From Pycnopodia helianthoides (lineage: Eukaryota; Echinodermata; Asteroidea; Forcipulatida; Asteriidae): a DNA stretch of 64,000 nt. The stretch lies in contig CM063245.1 of assembly GCA_032158295.1 (NCBI GenBank), positions 8,666,700 through 8,730,699 on the forward strand, written 5' to 3'. Below the pieces are notes generated by a model. That model saw only the letters and a list, made by a program, of their open reading frames with translations. It made no database searches and had not been told where the DNA came from. The stretch's first letter is position 1; the number at the start of each line of letters is the position of its first letter. Of the stretch, positions 23,115 to 35,515 are shown piece after piece. The translations under genes were made by a program, and so were the position numbers.

Positions 23115-23474
23115 CTTACAGTCCCTGATTGAAGGTGATGCTTTGTTCCAGAGACAAGAATTCGGTTTTATGTATTTGCCTAAATCATTAGATAATGCTA
23201 ATTGTAAAGCAGCTGCTAGTTGCCAAGCAGAATTAGTGTCGAAATTTTTATGCAAAGTTCTCAACAGTTTCACAAACAGAATATAATAACGACAATATTG
23301 TGCTGAAAGAGTTATGGCTTGATGGACGCGTACGTTTTTTACTTAATAACAAACAAGCCAGCAACAACAACAACAAAATTACTGTCCACTTTACTTCATA
23401 GGATTTGAATTTTGCTACTAGTCAATCATAGTAGAAAACCTTTACTTCAAAATCAAACACTTAAACCCTACGAG

Positions 23475-24050
23475 GCACGACTGTGTGGAAGAACCTCCAC
23501 AAAGAAATGAATTGGTGACTTTTGTTTACCGTCCACATGGTCCCACGTAACCTTCAGCTAGATAATGCTCCATTGCCATTAATTTACTAACATTAGGTTT
23601 AGACTAGGATCAGAAAGTTTTTACACCCTTCATTTCAGCTGGGAAGGTTTGCTCCACGCTAATACCATATGTATGGAGATTGTGCATTTGTTGATGTGCT
23701 GGGTGTCACGGGACAAATGAATATGGTGTGACCATAATCATGTAGGTTCACCCTTTGATTTGCTCTGCCCTTGGTATATCAGAAACGGGGAACAATATGC
23801 GGGCATAATTGTTTTAATATTTGTTAGCGGGGATCTAGTTACCCCAAAAATGATGTGTGGAGATTCCTCCACACTCGTATGCATCAACGCATGTTTGAAA
23901 ACGTTCTTGCCCCTCAGGAGTATAGTGCCAAAAAGTATATTGCTTGGTCATCAAAGATGCACTCCTAACCTAAACATTATACACAGTGGGAAAGTGTAGT
24001 GACCTTATTTGTGTTATTTTCACTTCATGTAATAGCATTTGACTTTTTAC
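23475..24050 (+). repeat. Segmental duplication, copy 2 (partner 15350-16110)
   Basis: Collinear with copy 1 and lacking the TIR element present there. It is followed by a CpG-bearing stretch (24100-24480) with a CGCCATCTTTG motif at about 24120, which resembles a YY1 site. No coding exon was confirmed. Confidence 0.85.
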
Positions 24051-24604
24051 AGTTTTGTATATTCGCGACATGCAACAGCAGTTGACTTTTGACATGTGCG
24101 TGAGTTTTTTGGCAGGAGGACGCCATCTTTGTTTTTCTTGAGAATTGAATAGTGTTTTGCTCCGATAGTTCTCCACGATTACCTTCGTCTGTCTAAAGTT
24201 ATCGTTGTATCAAACATTCATTTTGGTACTCAGGAAAACCCTTATTGACTGTGCTCTACAATTATATGCTGCAAGAGTTTGCTCCGTGCCCTTTTGGACG
24301 CTATTTCGGCCTCATTTTTCTGTGGACAATTGACTGGATTAGCCGTCGCGCGCTGCAACTCGACGTGTGGGTTGTTGGTTATACCATGGAGTGTACCATT
24401 TTACCGTCTGCTTTGAACATCGTCAGCAGTACTGTCTTAGTTGAGGAGCGTGACTGACATCGTGACGAGGTGAATGATAAATATTCCAAATAATGTAAGT
24501 AAGTAATTCATGTAATTCTACAATACTTAAATTACTTCAGTGGCATAGCTCGAGGGTGGGGGTGAGGGTGGGGGTGGGGGATTACCCACCCAGTTTTACA
24601 AAAT

Positions 24605-25370
24605 TGAAGGAGCACAGTTTACCCGCTATAGATCGTGTGAGTCTCGTGACGTTGAGGTGACCTTTCTTTGAGCTTCCGGGCACCTCTGAGCCATTAGCTA
24701 GGGGAGATTAACGTGGGTTAAATTTTTTGTATGATTTATTTCTGTCAAGACAAATGGCTTTTTTTCAACCCCTAAAAACATATTGGTGGAATGATTAAGT
24801 TTAAAACTAACAATGTAATAGACAACAAAATTAAATAAAACCTGGAAACTTAAAAGAAATTGAGGGCAATAGTACTCAACCTCCGACATCCGGCTCGAAA
24901 GTGTAAAATTGCGAATTTACGCCGACCGGTTGGGCAAACCGTGTCGTCTGCACTAACAAACCGAAGTTAGGTTATTATTCTAAATCGGGATATAAGTGCT
25001 TTGTTACTTAGCATGAGGACAGACCTTGTGTCGCATGGATTTTAAATGATGTTGGTTTCGCGAGGCATGGGCATGGTACCGTACTACTACTAAAATTGCT
25101 CGAGTTTGCATGCGTATACGTCAAGTATTACGACGATCGCTCTTCTTTCTTTTGGGGGCTTTTTCTTTATAGTCAAACGTGAAGCAGAAATTAAGGTCAG
25201 CTATTAAAAAGTAATATTTTTTTCAAAATTTGCGAAATTGTTTACAATTTACAATTTTTTTGTTTAGCATTTTTTTTTTATTCAAACATTAGTAAAGGGT
25301 GAAATTTATAAAAACTTCGTGATACAAGTTCTTTTCAAAAACAGCTGCCACAATACAAGCTGTAGCCGGA
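24605..25370 (+). repeat. Segmental duplication (partner about 51525-52240)
   Basis: Shared blocks in order: GAGCCATTAGCTA/GAGCCATCAGCTA with GGGAGAT, ACATTTTGGTGGAATGAT-like, CATCCGGCTCGAA, TTTACGCCGAC, CAAACCGTGTCG, AACAAACC.AAGTTAGGT and ATACAAGTTCTTTTCAAAAACA. Divergence is moderate. No protein is visible in either copy. Confidence 0.8.
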
Positions 25371-25951
25371 AGTTCAGATTCTCGCGAAAGCTCGGACGCT
25401 CTCTCGAGGTCAACTTACACAGTCTATTGTTGCTAATAATCTCCAATTAGTACGTGAACGAAATCATCGAACAGAATGCGTAGGGATATCATCGACCGAT
25501 GAATGCCTTGTATTGTTTTAAAAATGGGAAGAGATAAATTAATTGTACAGAGAAGTAAAACGAGCCCATGGTTGAAAAGTTGTGTATGAGAAAAATAATA
25601 GCATAACACAAAACCGAAACAAATTAATTGTCGCTCGATGACCTTCTTCCAGGCACACAACAGTCTCATCATGATTTATGGATGGCAGAAAACGATCAAA
25701 CTTTCACGCTCAGTTTTCTTGAAATGCACTTTTTAATTACACTTTTAATAATTGCTTCCGACCTTTTGGGTTGTGTTTGAATATACCAGCAATGTATTAG
25801 AAATAAAAAGACATTAAACTGCTCTCAATATTCCGTGTCTTCTGATTGTATCAATTGTTACGTTTGTCTCCACGTAGTCTGTAAAATAATATAAAAGCTG
25901 TAAATTATCCAGTTTTTATCTACTGTAATGGGAGACTTTGGGAAATTTCTG

Positions 25952-25966
25952 CCACTAGAGGGCAGC
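25952..25966 (+). promoter_or_regulatory. Match to the CTCF core motif
   Basis: CCACTAGAGGGCAGC fits the vertebrate CTCF core (CCASYAGRKGGCRS) at every position. It lies about 150 bp upstream of the candidate first exon at 26102 in a CpG-bearing stretch. Binding is not shown by sequence alone. Confidence 0.45.
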
Positions 25967-26101
25967 AGACCTAACAGGCAAAGTTTTTTTTTGGCGGCTG
26001 TTTGACTTTCGCGTGGCGGTAAAAAATACACAAATCTGCTCAACTGTCGGGTCTGCTCACACAAGACCGTTGTCGGTGCCAATAAAGTCAACTATGGGTC
26101 C

Positions 26102-26172
26102 ATGTCGCTGCAACTGAGCACCAGGAAGCGGAACGCGAGGTTGGCCGGAAGAAAACACGAACTTGTTGACAG
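26102..26172 (+). CDS. Candidate first coding exon of an unidentified gene
   Basis: ATG in the context TCCATGTCG opens a frame MSLQLSTRKRNARLAGRK then HELVDR, ending at a strong AG|GTAAGC donor (phase 2). The local sequence is GC- and CpG-richer than its surroundings, as expected near a promoter. RxAGRKHELVDR weakly recalls the second helix of a SAP domain. No downstream exon was securely linked. Being inside the family cluster, it may be an unrelated nested gene or a chance frame. Confidence 0.35.
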
Positions 26173-27643
26173 GTAAGCTTTAGGAATAACGAAAGGCGAA
26201 AGGCCCGCACTTCTAATTTATCTCAAGCTCACTCATCGTAGTTGTATCATAATTAAATTACATCCTAAAGCATGACTCATTAATCAATTAAATCAAAAGA
26301 ATTGAGTTGTACATTACATTGGTGGAAAACATTTATTAAGGCGTATACTATTACAATCATAAGGACAAAATAACGTGAAATGTGCAAGAAAACGCACCAC
26401 ACCAATACATATGTACATAACTATATCAATACCAACAAGCATAATTATTACAGACCAAGTCAAGACATTTTTTAATAATGACATATTATTTCAATTGTTT
26501 AAGAGTGACCAAAACTATAAAAAAAAACATCCATTTTACTTCGATGCTTGGTTGGTGGCTTTGATCTTTGGTTACATGCGACGCCCGTGTTCATAGCTTA
26601 TAAATGAAATTGCCGCGTGTGTTGCATTTACATGTCGACCTAATTTCTTTGAAGTCTACCTCTCCGTGGAAAACCTGTGGTGGCGCCCTGTTAGAATCTC
26701 CCGCTATTCAACTTTGGAAAACATCTCGTTAGAAGCGGTTGTTAAAAATCATGTGTTTTACTCAATGGCTTAATCGTTTGATAATATCCCTGGTTTACGT
26801 AACCCTGACAGTGAACCATGTGGACTGGCATTACCTCTGAAAGGTAAACTCACTTTTATTATTATAAATAATCACTTAGGGCAATTTTTCAGGCAACTTG
26901 GAGGCAATCAACTGCAGTGCACGCATAAGGAACACTTGGGCAGCACAAGAGACATTCTTCTAGCTGCAACTCACTTTCCTCAAGAAAATAATGAGAAAAA
27001 ACTGAAATGTGAATTAATGTTCTTGTTGGAGATTGCCTGGAACTGGTTGCCTGTAAATTGCCTCGTGTGACATGGTCTTCAGAAAGACTCTTTCATAGGA
27101 ACTCGCCAATGCATTTCTCGTCAGTCCAATCAATCCTGGGGCCTTTTCTCTTAGGCCAAGAATATCTCGGACGTTTCACTTCTTCTAAAGGCTATCTCCC
27201 CCATTTGAGCATGTATTTTTTGCAGTGTACCATATTTTTAAATTAGGCTACTACCCTGTATTTAATTACGTGACAGCGACTTATTGTGGAAGAGGATTTG
27301 CAATTGCCGCGTACTGTGGTGGTTTAAAATAGTTTGACAACAATAACAAGAAATTTGGTCACTAGGTACATATTGTTCAGTACAATGAAATAAAATCGCA
27401 GGTAGGCCTACATTGTTAAAAATGATACATATTTTGGTAATGCAAAATATTTTTCAACAACTAATTATTTTCTAAACATATTTTTTAAGCTGTTCTTGAG
27501 TTACAAATTTATTTCAAATTACACTAAACACGCAACATTCACATTAAGTCATTTAAAAACTTGATTCCAGTCTCGAGCATACCCGAAAAGAGAACAGCCT
27601 TAAAGTTACAATGTGTTCACATTGATTACCAAATGGCAACTTG
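26173..27643. other. No further gene seen; includes gene B's 3' UTR
   Basis: No partner exon for the 26102 candidate could be established. From about 27480 to 27643 the minus strand carries the family's conserved 3' UTR (as at 22237), ending the transcript of gene B. Confidence 0.5.
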
Positions 27644-29987
27644 TTACAAGTTGCAATTTGCTTCCTTTGGCCACACGCAATTGCCATCAGTTTCGCTGAA
27701 GTGTAAGCCAGGTGAGCATGGCATGTGATGTGCTACACCACTGCCGCAGAGGTAGAACATCGCACAGTCGTATGGGTCAGCATATTTACGGTTACCGCTT
27801 CCCAAGCAGGAAATGACTGCCGATTGAGAAGCTGGTGCACTGCCCATCAGCTCAACGCTGGTGACTGAAGAAGTTGTTCTGGTAGGCCTATTGTCTTGAT
27901 TGCCCGGCAAAGCATCTGCAAAACATTTTTTTTTTTTAATTACAATTATAAATTTTGAGTGCTAGCTAGTTTCGATTATTTGGCATTGAAGCTGCATATG
28001 AGAAAACAATTTTGTCTGGACACAAAAACGTTTTGGGCGACATACATTTACCCCCCAAAAATATGGATTCAAGAAATTATATTAGCCTCTGAAGATGTTT
28101 ATTGAACTCTGGTTCCCATTCCGTTCTGTTGTTGCACATAAAATTATGGATAAACCATAACTAGTAAATTCGTCTATGTAAAACAATATTTTCCCGGAAT
28201 GTACAGTTTAGTTCAAAAGGACACAACCCTCTTTTTTGACCCCTTGTACCAACGTCACACGCGGTAGTCTGCAGAGGTTGCCATTTTCGGATTCAAATTG
28301 CGCGCACAAATTACGAAAAGCGTAAAACGTCGCATTGCCTAAAATGCGCACTACACTGTATCACACATGGGGAAATTGACTCCCAAAATGGCGCAACCGG
28401 GATTCTATTCGATGATGACGTAAAATGAATTGGGTCAACACCAAGGGTGTATTTAGATAGTTGCTTTTGTGGAGTGACACATTTATTCCAATACTCTATA
28501 TCATGTTTACAGTAAACACACCGTACAAAAAAACGTTGTATAGATATTCACCCGAAATCATCCAAAAGTTAACTACAAATTATCGAAATATGTCGTTATC
28601 GGAATCTGCACATGTCCATTATATACTTCTGGCAAATCAAAACAAGACCAGAGTTTATAGTTATCACGATGGTAATGAAGATTTCATAATTAAACATCTT
28701 CTGAGATGTTTATGTATTTTTATTAATTTGATTTATTTCTCAATTTTATTATGTATATTATGTATATATTTTAAATTAGTGGTCATGCCTTAAGCATCGA
28801 AAACTTATTGAAATGAATATGTTGCCCTTTTCAACACTATACCAGTCATGTCGATGTCTTTAGGCAAAAGCAACCCATGGCCCGATTGAGAGAACACATT
28901 TCACATTATTTTACACACGAACCGATAAAAAATCAAGTCATTGCTTTATTGTTTTAAATGTTTAGATGCAAAAGGTTTTCTTACCAGAACAATTGAGCCA
29001 TTTGCGAATCTCAATTGCAGAGTTGCTGAAGGTATCAAAGTAGATGACTTTGAAGTTGCGGCCGGGTGTACGGTTGTTTATACCACCTAGTCGAATCTTG
29101 GTGCACTTGCAGGGATCCTCTACCGGGATGACCCATCGGTATCTACGGACGGCGCTCGAATCCGGTTCTTGTCCCATCTGACACACCATCGCTGCATGGA
29201 AGAAATCACAATATATTTCATTTATTATCCACTTTGGTCTCTAAAAGGAAGGAAAAACATCAGTCCATTGTGTCACTGTTTGTCCCTCTTAAAGGAACAT
29301 TACAGAATTGGTAAAAAGAAAACTTGTAAAATATACTTTTTGATCACAGATTTACATAAAACTTACACGGTCTAATGATGATGATAGAAGAAAACATCCC
29401 TTGAAATATTTCTGTCTGAAATGCCATATTTGATGAGAAATGAATAAGCTAGTTTTCCGACTGGAGTTTATCGCACAGTGAGCGTTTTATTCATTTGTTG
29501 AATCTATATGATTTCATGCAAATGTGTAATCGGTTTTTCACTATTTTCTCGTGACCCAGATGGCCGATTGATCTCAAACTTCTACAGGTTTGTCAGTTTA
29601 TGTATATGGTGGATTACATAAAGTGCTTACACTGCCAGCAACTGTTTTGTTAGCAAAAACCAATTATGTAATGTTCCTTTAAGCGATCATAGTTGTTGGT
29701 ATTCATTAGTTTCAGAATAAAAGTTCCATACAGAAGTACTGCTGGAAATATCTTCACAGATTTTCATTAACATTTTCACAAAAGCGTCTACAGATATACG
29801 TTCAGATTAGAGTAGTTATAGTTACCTCTAGTAAATGTTTTAAGTGACATCAAATGTTTGCTTTCAACCAAATTAGACAAACAGGTTTGTCGTTATTCTT
29901 ACCTTCAGTAAGGTGTACCGTCAGAGCAAGTGAAATCAAAAGACAAGCAGATTCCCCAAACACTGTCATTTTTCTTTGAGCAAACAT
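27644..29987 (-). CDS. Family gene B: secreted four-Cys domain plus chitin-binding protein
   Basis: Minus-strand exons are 29987-29903, 29191-28985 and 27915-27644; both introns are phase 1. The signal peptide reads MTVFGESACLLISLALTVHL then TEG. An in-frame ATG six codons upstream (29987) or the inner one (29969) may start it, giving 187 or 181 aa. Exon 2 differs from gene A's by about 5 of 207 nt. The linker is TRTTSSVTSVELMGSAPASQ, unlike A's. The chitin-binding domain (SCLG...YDCAMFYLCGSG, HHMPC, NCVW, NCNL) keeps all six cysteines. Intron 1 holds a MITE. It is convergent with A and divergent from C. A TATA-like TATATAAATAG lies about 100 bp upstream. Confidence 0.87.
29289..29682. mobile_element. 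MITE family 1, copy in gene B intron 1
   Basis: Complete TIRs (AAAGGAACATTACAGAATTGG and complement) with TTAA at both ends, about 394 bp. It lies between the signal exon and the four-Cys exon and leaves the splice sites intact. Confidence 0.88.
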
Positions 29988-30089
29988 TTCTCTCTGTCTC
30001 CAAGTTATTGTGTTAAAACGGAGGAAGAAAAATAGCTGGCTGGTTCATTCAGAGTTGGGAGTAATTGTATAACTAGCCACCTTGCATAT

Positions 30090-30100
30090 CTATTTATATA
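30090..30100 (-). promoter_or_regulatory. TATA-box-like element of gene B
   Basis: TATATAAATAG on the minus strand, about 100 nt upstream of the outer ATG at 29987. The aligned position in the D promoter has TTTCTCATGCAAATG instead, so the element is specific to B or lost in D. Confidence 0.5.
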
Positions 30101-30604
30101 GGAAACGGAACAGTATGCAGGCAATTAGGATAATTGAAGTCTGGCCATACATTCAAAAGATTCTGTTATCAGTCTTTTTATCTACGAATTATAATGTCTA
30201 ATAAATGGCAGAAATAACTATGTTTTATATTTGTTAAAGACACTTTCGTGGTTTGTCTATGATCACAGCACACTTTTTCCCAGAGGGTATTGAAATAAAT
30301 CTTAAAATGAGGACAAATCTACATATAGATAATCCTACTACATCATTACTTTTTAATTTTCACACTTTATGACAAACAATAAAAAGCTCCGCGGTGGCAC
30401 ACACGATAAGAGACTGTACAGTGGGTGCTAATTCTATCTGACTACAATTGATGTATCATACGAAATTCAACCAGCAGGCTCTCTCTCTGCTGAAATGTGT
30501 CTTTCATCGCATCCTATGATACTCTCACTCTCCCTTAATTCTACCTCGCCAGTTATGAGCTCTGTCACAAGTTTTGATTGAAGACAAAGAGTGCAGTGAG
30601 TGGA

Positions 30605-30976
30605 TAAAGGGAAGGTGTACGTTTGAAATTAATGGCAATACAAAATTACTTGGTTCAAAGTACAGCAGCTTTCGATAGTATAAAGCATTTTGAGAATCAT
30701 TTCACTTCGGAGTAATGTGGTTGTATCAGTTTTTATCAGGTAAAAAATTGAATCTCAGAAGCGTTTCTTTCAAAACGTTTCTCAGATTGTGTATTCCAAT
30801 TGCGGATCATTCTTCCTGCGTGGACATAACCGCTCGGGATTTTCGGCGATATCTTAAAAACGCCACCACCTTTTGAAATGATATTTTCACGGGTTAGTTT
30901 TATGGTATATATCTACATTTATATAGGATTGAAACAATCGAACGGTTCCAAAAACCAAAGATATACTTTCCCTTTA
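30605..30976. mobile_element. MITE family 5 in the upstream region of gene B
   Basis: The ends AAAGGGAAGGTGTAC and ATATACTTTCCCTTT are roughly complementary. The D-side duplicate (around 41795, ...GAAG|TATCCACTCACTCT) lacks it, which defines an empty site. It contains AACGTTTCTCAGATTG-type text and no coding sequence. Confidence 0.7.
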
Positions 30977-31650
30977 AGTCTATTGTCGTTACATGTCATT
31001 ACGGGTCTCTAAACACGGTGTAAGTACTTAGTTCTAATCCCGTTAATGGCCTTCAAGGTAAGACAATTAAAATCGGATCGAAACACAACTGGTCAGTGAG
31101 CACTGCCAGAGATATTTAACACGAAGTTGATGGGGTTTTCTGCAGCCCTTCATAAGGAACGCTGAGAAACGCAAAAAACTGCAAATAATAGGCTATTGTT
31201 CACCTACATATCTCATCAGCATTTCAAAGTAGTGTGATGACTTGCGCACAGTCTAACAAAACACTCAACACGTAATGAACTTCGTCCGTTTAAAGTGTTA
31301 CTATAGGAAACCACTGAGGTAGCACTTTGTTGTACTTTAATAAAGGTATTATACAGGATTAATAGAGAAGACAAAACAGTCGCAGACAACACTCATGTTT
31401 TGTGTAATCAACCGTATACATAAATAGCAAACCTGTGAACATTTGGGCTTAATCCATTGTGTGAGTCAGGAGAAAATAGTGAAAAACCATGCACAATTTT
31501 CAGCATGTAAACACTTTGTCCTTAATTTTGGTTATAACAACCAAAATCAGCTGTTGCGTTTTTTAGGCTTTCAGATCGGTTTTCTCGAATATGACTTCAT
31601 TTCAGACTTAGTTTGCCTAGTCTCGAGTCTTTCGACTAAAACAGTGTATG

Positions 31651-33696
31651 TGCTACTTTTTATTTTGCAGTGACTAGTCTTAACGGTCAGCGCTTAATTT
31701 GACCAATCACTAGATTTTTGTTTCGACTAAGACGATTTAGTCACAATCTAGTTTTAACTTTTTTTGCCTGGTTTAAAGACTTTTCACAAATAAGTAATAT
31801 ACGGAGCTCTGACTTAAATGGATTTGTCCTTTTTCATACTCGGTTCCCAAACTTATAGATCAGAAAGCCAACAAAAACTGTACCAGCGAAATTCGGCAAA
31901 ATACCGGTACTCCTGTTTGTTTTGGTGATGCGTTTATACCACCATAGACCTATCGCTGTGCACATACACACACATTCATTTCATGCATTCTCTCACTAGC
32001 CTTAGCTTCGTCTTCATGAGCATCTTACCGTAAGGTAACCCTCGCCGATTCAAAGAGCGTGAAGAAAAATCAATTCTTTTTTTTGCGCATGTAGCCCCTT
32101 CACCTTCCTCAAAAATAGGGTAAGAATTCCACCTTGTTTTGCTTATTTTTAAGGCTAAAAATCACATAAACCTAGGCAGCTAGGCCAATGATAATTGGAT
32201 ATGATTAAATAATAGCCGGTGTGCTAATAAAAAGGCAATATTAACACTAGCACAGCAGCAGAAACTGGTATTGGGACTGTACTGACTGAGCGTGTACAAA
32301 CGGTTGGTTGGCATCGTTTATGCCTTGCTGGCTTCTTTGTTTTATCATTGTGCTTTGAGTTTTTTTAATGAGGATATTCATCAAGTCCATATAATAAATT
32401 GCCATTTTGAAATAGATGTGCATTAGCTTAATAAGCCTCATAACTTTTCAAATGACTGATATTGGCCTACGCCCTTGACACGGGTTAAAAGTATATATTT
32501 TAAAAACGTGTTAATTTTCTTTGTCTGTGTTTATTATTTTCTTTGTTTGCATTAATTAACGTAAGTACAGGGAAAGCTTGGCTCCTCATTTAACGCATTA
32601 GCTTAATCAACTTCATAATTTTACAAATGACTGACTGGTCTACGCCCTTGAGACGGGATTAAAGTTTATATTAGGCCTATAAACAAAATAAACACTAATT
32701 GAGTTTGTTTGTTTTTTGTTTTTTCATTTGTTTTATTGTACAGGGAAAACGTGGTCAGGAATTCAGGATGTGGCTGGCTCTTCATTTGGTGTGTTCATTG
32801 ATAAGATTACTGCCAATGACTCTACTATACTAACAGCTGCTACGGTCAACAAATTTTTTATATGGACTATACCCTTACATTTACTAGGACTATATTCCTC
32901 TTAGAAGAAGCATTGTCTCTATTGATGAGATTAATAATCACAATTGAGACAAGAGTTATGCTTTGGGGGATACATTGAGTCCCCATGATGCAAATGAAAT
33001 ATTTGTGTGGTAAAACTTACCCGGTAATAACCAATATTTTTGATTAAATCGTTTGGAATTAAATTAGTGTTTAACAATGATGTTTTCCTTCCTTACCCAT
33101 CCTGTATATTACCTTTAACAAGCAATGGGGAGATTTCCACCTTGCTACTTGCATTCATGGAATGTTGTTAGTCAAAGAATCAACCTAGGGTAATTTTTTT
33201 TAATGCTATTTTACATGCTAGGTCTCAGGAGGGAACCTGGAATTTTGTATTTTGTATTTTTTGGGGGGGGGGGGCGGAGTAAACCAAATTTGTCCACAAA
33301 CAGACGGTTGAAAGTACCATGGCGTCACAAATGTTTTAATCTGTCACCTTTTTATAGTATGAGTAATTATGTCAATCCCGACGTCAGAGTTTTAAGACAA
33401 CAAATTGTGCACGTCTCGCGCATATTCGAAAACGAATACATCAAATCAAATCTTTCTTTAAAATTATATTTATACAAAAATACTATAAAATATAAATGAA
33501 CTTAACAATTTGTTGTAAATACAATTTCAATTGTTATATAAAATATAAATGATCTCTTAAAGTTAACAGCGAAACAAAAATATAACTTGGGACGGGAATG
33601 CATATTGTTCAGAATCCCGCAAATCACGCCTGAATTTGTGAGACCATTTTCATACACTAATGATACCAAATGTTAGGTGGGCAGGGTTATTGACTG
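31651..33696. other. No gene seen
   Basis: AT-rich intergenic sequence between the divergent genes B and C. A short repeat (GCATTAGCTTAATAAGC...GACTGATATTGGCCTACGCCC and a second copy near 32594-32650) is present. A G-run lies at 33260-33271. No exon was recognised. Confidence 0.5.
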
Positions 33697-34041
33697 TTAA
33701 AGGTATTGTACACTTTTGGCAACAGCTCAAAATCAGTGTCCACATTTTGTGTGATTAAACATATGCATGAACAAACAAACCTGTGAAAGTTTGAGCTCAA
33801 TTGGTCATCGAGGTCACGAGAAAATAGTGAAAAGAGATCTTATGTGTTTTCTGTTTTTTTTCTTCAAATTATCGCGGGCGATAATTTCTATTGTTTTACT
33901 CATTTCTCAGAAACGATAGCATTTTAGGCAGAAATATTTTAAGGAACCCTTTCTACCACTACTTACTTCAAATCATGTAAGTTGTGTGAATCTGTGAACA
34001 TTGTGTTTTTCGATCTTACCAATAGTGTACAGGACCTTTAA
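33697..34041. mobile_element. MITE family 3
   Basis: TTAAAGGTATTGTACACTTT at the left and CCAATAGTGTACAGGACCTTTAA at the right form imperfect TIRs with TTAA ends. The interior has AATTATCGCGGGCGATAATT, a hairpin. A second copy at about 62803-63149 is nested in a family-4 MITE. Confidence 0.82.
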
Positions 34042-34880
34042 CGAGTAACCGGAAACGGAGGTCATGTCTTAATTTTGGGATCCCTTTGTTGAGTTGGTAA
34101 CTTTGTTTTACTGTCATGTATTTCATGACTAAATTTTACTTTCCCAATATTATCATATAATTTGTAGGCCTATAAATTGCGTTAAATTGAAGTGTTTGAA
34201 GAAACAGAATTGCGCAAACGTAAATCCTAACATGGTTGCGACCAGTCACTGGTTGGGACTAACTTGATCCTGAGGCAAGACTTGCACAGTCTGCTGTGAA
34301 AAAAAAATTGGTGAATGTTCAATTTTAAATGTGAGAATACACTGATAATGGAATTACGCGTTGTAAAAATGCATTAAATATCTTCGAATTATTACACCAC
34401 TAGTGGAGAGATTGTTCATGTGGGCCTATACATGGTATTTCTGCAGACCTTACTAAAATGATGAGAGTGGCACAGTCGCCGTGTGCGAAGTGCGTGCAAG
34501 GCCCCAATATAATTGTCAATTGTGACAGATTTTCCTGTACATGTAACACTATGCATCAAAACGTTTCACCTTTATAATAATTTTAGATTTCATAGCAATA
34601 ATCACGGGTCTATCAACCGGAAATATACGTTCTTTTAATGGAAGGCGAATTTTCATTAGTAATGGCTCGGCAAACTGATTGAAAAATCGAAGACGAAAGT
34701 CACCATACACATTTTATTCGCTTGACAAATGACAGATGTTCCTGCCAGGCGCTTGTATTTCTATTAGACAACAAGGCATTCTCACCAGCAATGAACTTTA
34801 AGGTGTGTTATTGTTATGAAAATTGGAAAGGTTACAAATAATAAAAATTGTTTATGAAAACGTCTCTTCCCTGTTTAAAG
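34042..34880. other. No gene seen
   Basis: Intergenic sequence without splice-bounded exons. The stretch near 34700-34800 vaguely resembles family promoter text (GACAAATGAC...CAGGCGCTTGTATTT), possibly a very old signal-exon relic. Confidence 0.4.
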
Positions 34881-35270
34881 TTAAAGGAACATTACAGAAT
34901 TGGTAAGAAAAAAAATTGTAAAATATACTTTTGATCACAGATTTACATAAAACTTGCACACTAATGATGATGCTGGTAGAAAACATCCCCTGAAATATTT
35001 ATGTCTGAAATGCCATATTTGATGAGAAATTAATAAACTAATTTTCCGATTGGAGTTTATTGCTCAGTGAGCGTTTTATTCATTTGTTGAATCTATATGA
35101 TTTCATGCAAATGTGTAATCGGTTTTTCATTGTTTTCTCGTGACCCAGATGGCCGATCGATCTCAAACTTCTACAGGTTTGTCAGTTTATGTATATGGTG
35201 GATTACATAAAGTGCTTACACTGCCAGCAACTGTTTTGTTAGCAAAACCAATTCTGTAATGTTCCTTTAA
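34881..35270. mobile_element. MITE family 1, copy upstream of gene C
   Basis: Complete TIRs with TTAA at both ends. It lies about 250 bp upstream of the C signal exon and is the distal limit of the A/C-type promoter similarity. Confidence 0.88.
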
Positions 35271-35515
35271 TACATTTACATGGTTTGTTTTTGACATTTT
35301 GTTTCAAACTAGAAATCTTAAATTTGTTTACCGATAACATAACACTTTTAACAAGTGGCCAGATTTCCACCTATTCATTTTGCCTATGTTCCAGTTTGTC
35401 CTGTGTTAATGGCTCGTTGAGTTTCCAAATAATTAATGAAACGCATCTCGCCATACGTCACAAGCTGTTTGAATAATCGAAGACAGACCAGACATATACT
35501 TCTGCTTGAAGAAAA

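Larger units (their letters stand above)
29903..31650. repeat. Inverted segmental duplication, B-side arm (partner about 40440-42510)
   Basis: It covers gene B's signal exon, promoter and about 1.6 kb upstream. Read on the minus strand it is collinear with the D locus: GAGCTCATAACTGGCGAGG, GAGCCTGCTGGTTGAATTTC, GTTCATTACGTGTTGAGTG and GAAATGAAGTCATATTC. It differs by a MITE present only here (30605-30976) and a LINE end present only on the D side. Confidence 0.85.

Noticed and set aside
22840..23115. 91-aa repetitive open frame on the minus strand
   Set aside because: It is the translation of a minisatellite, without start context, splice sites or homologues.
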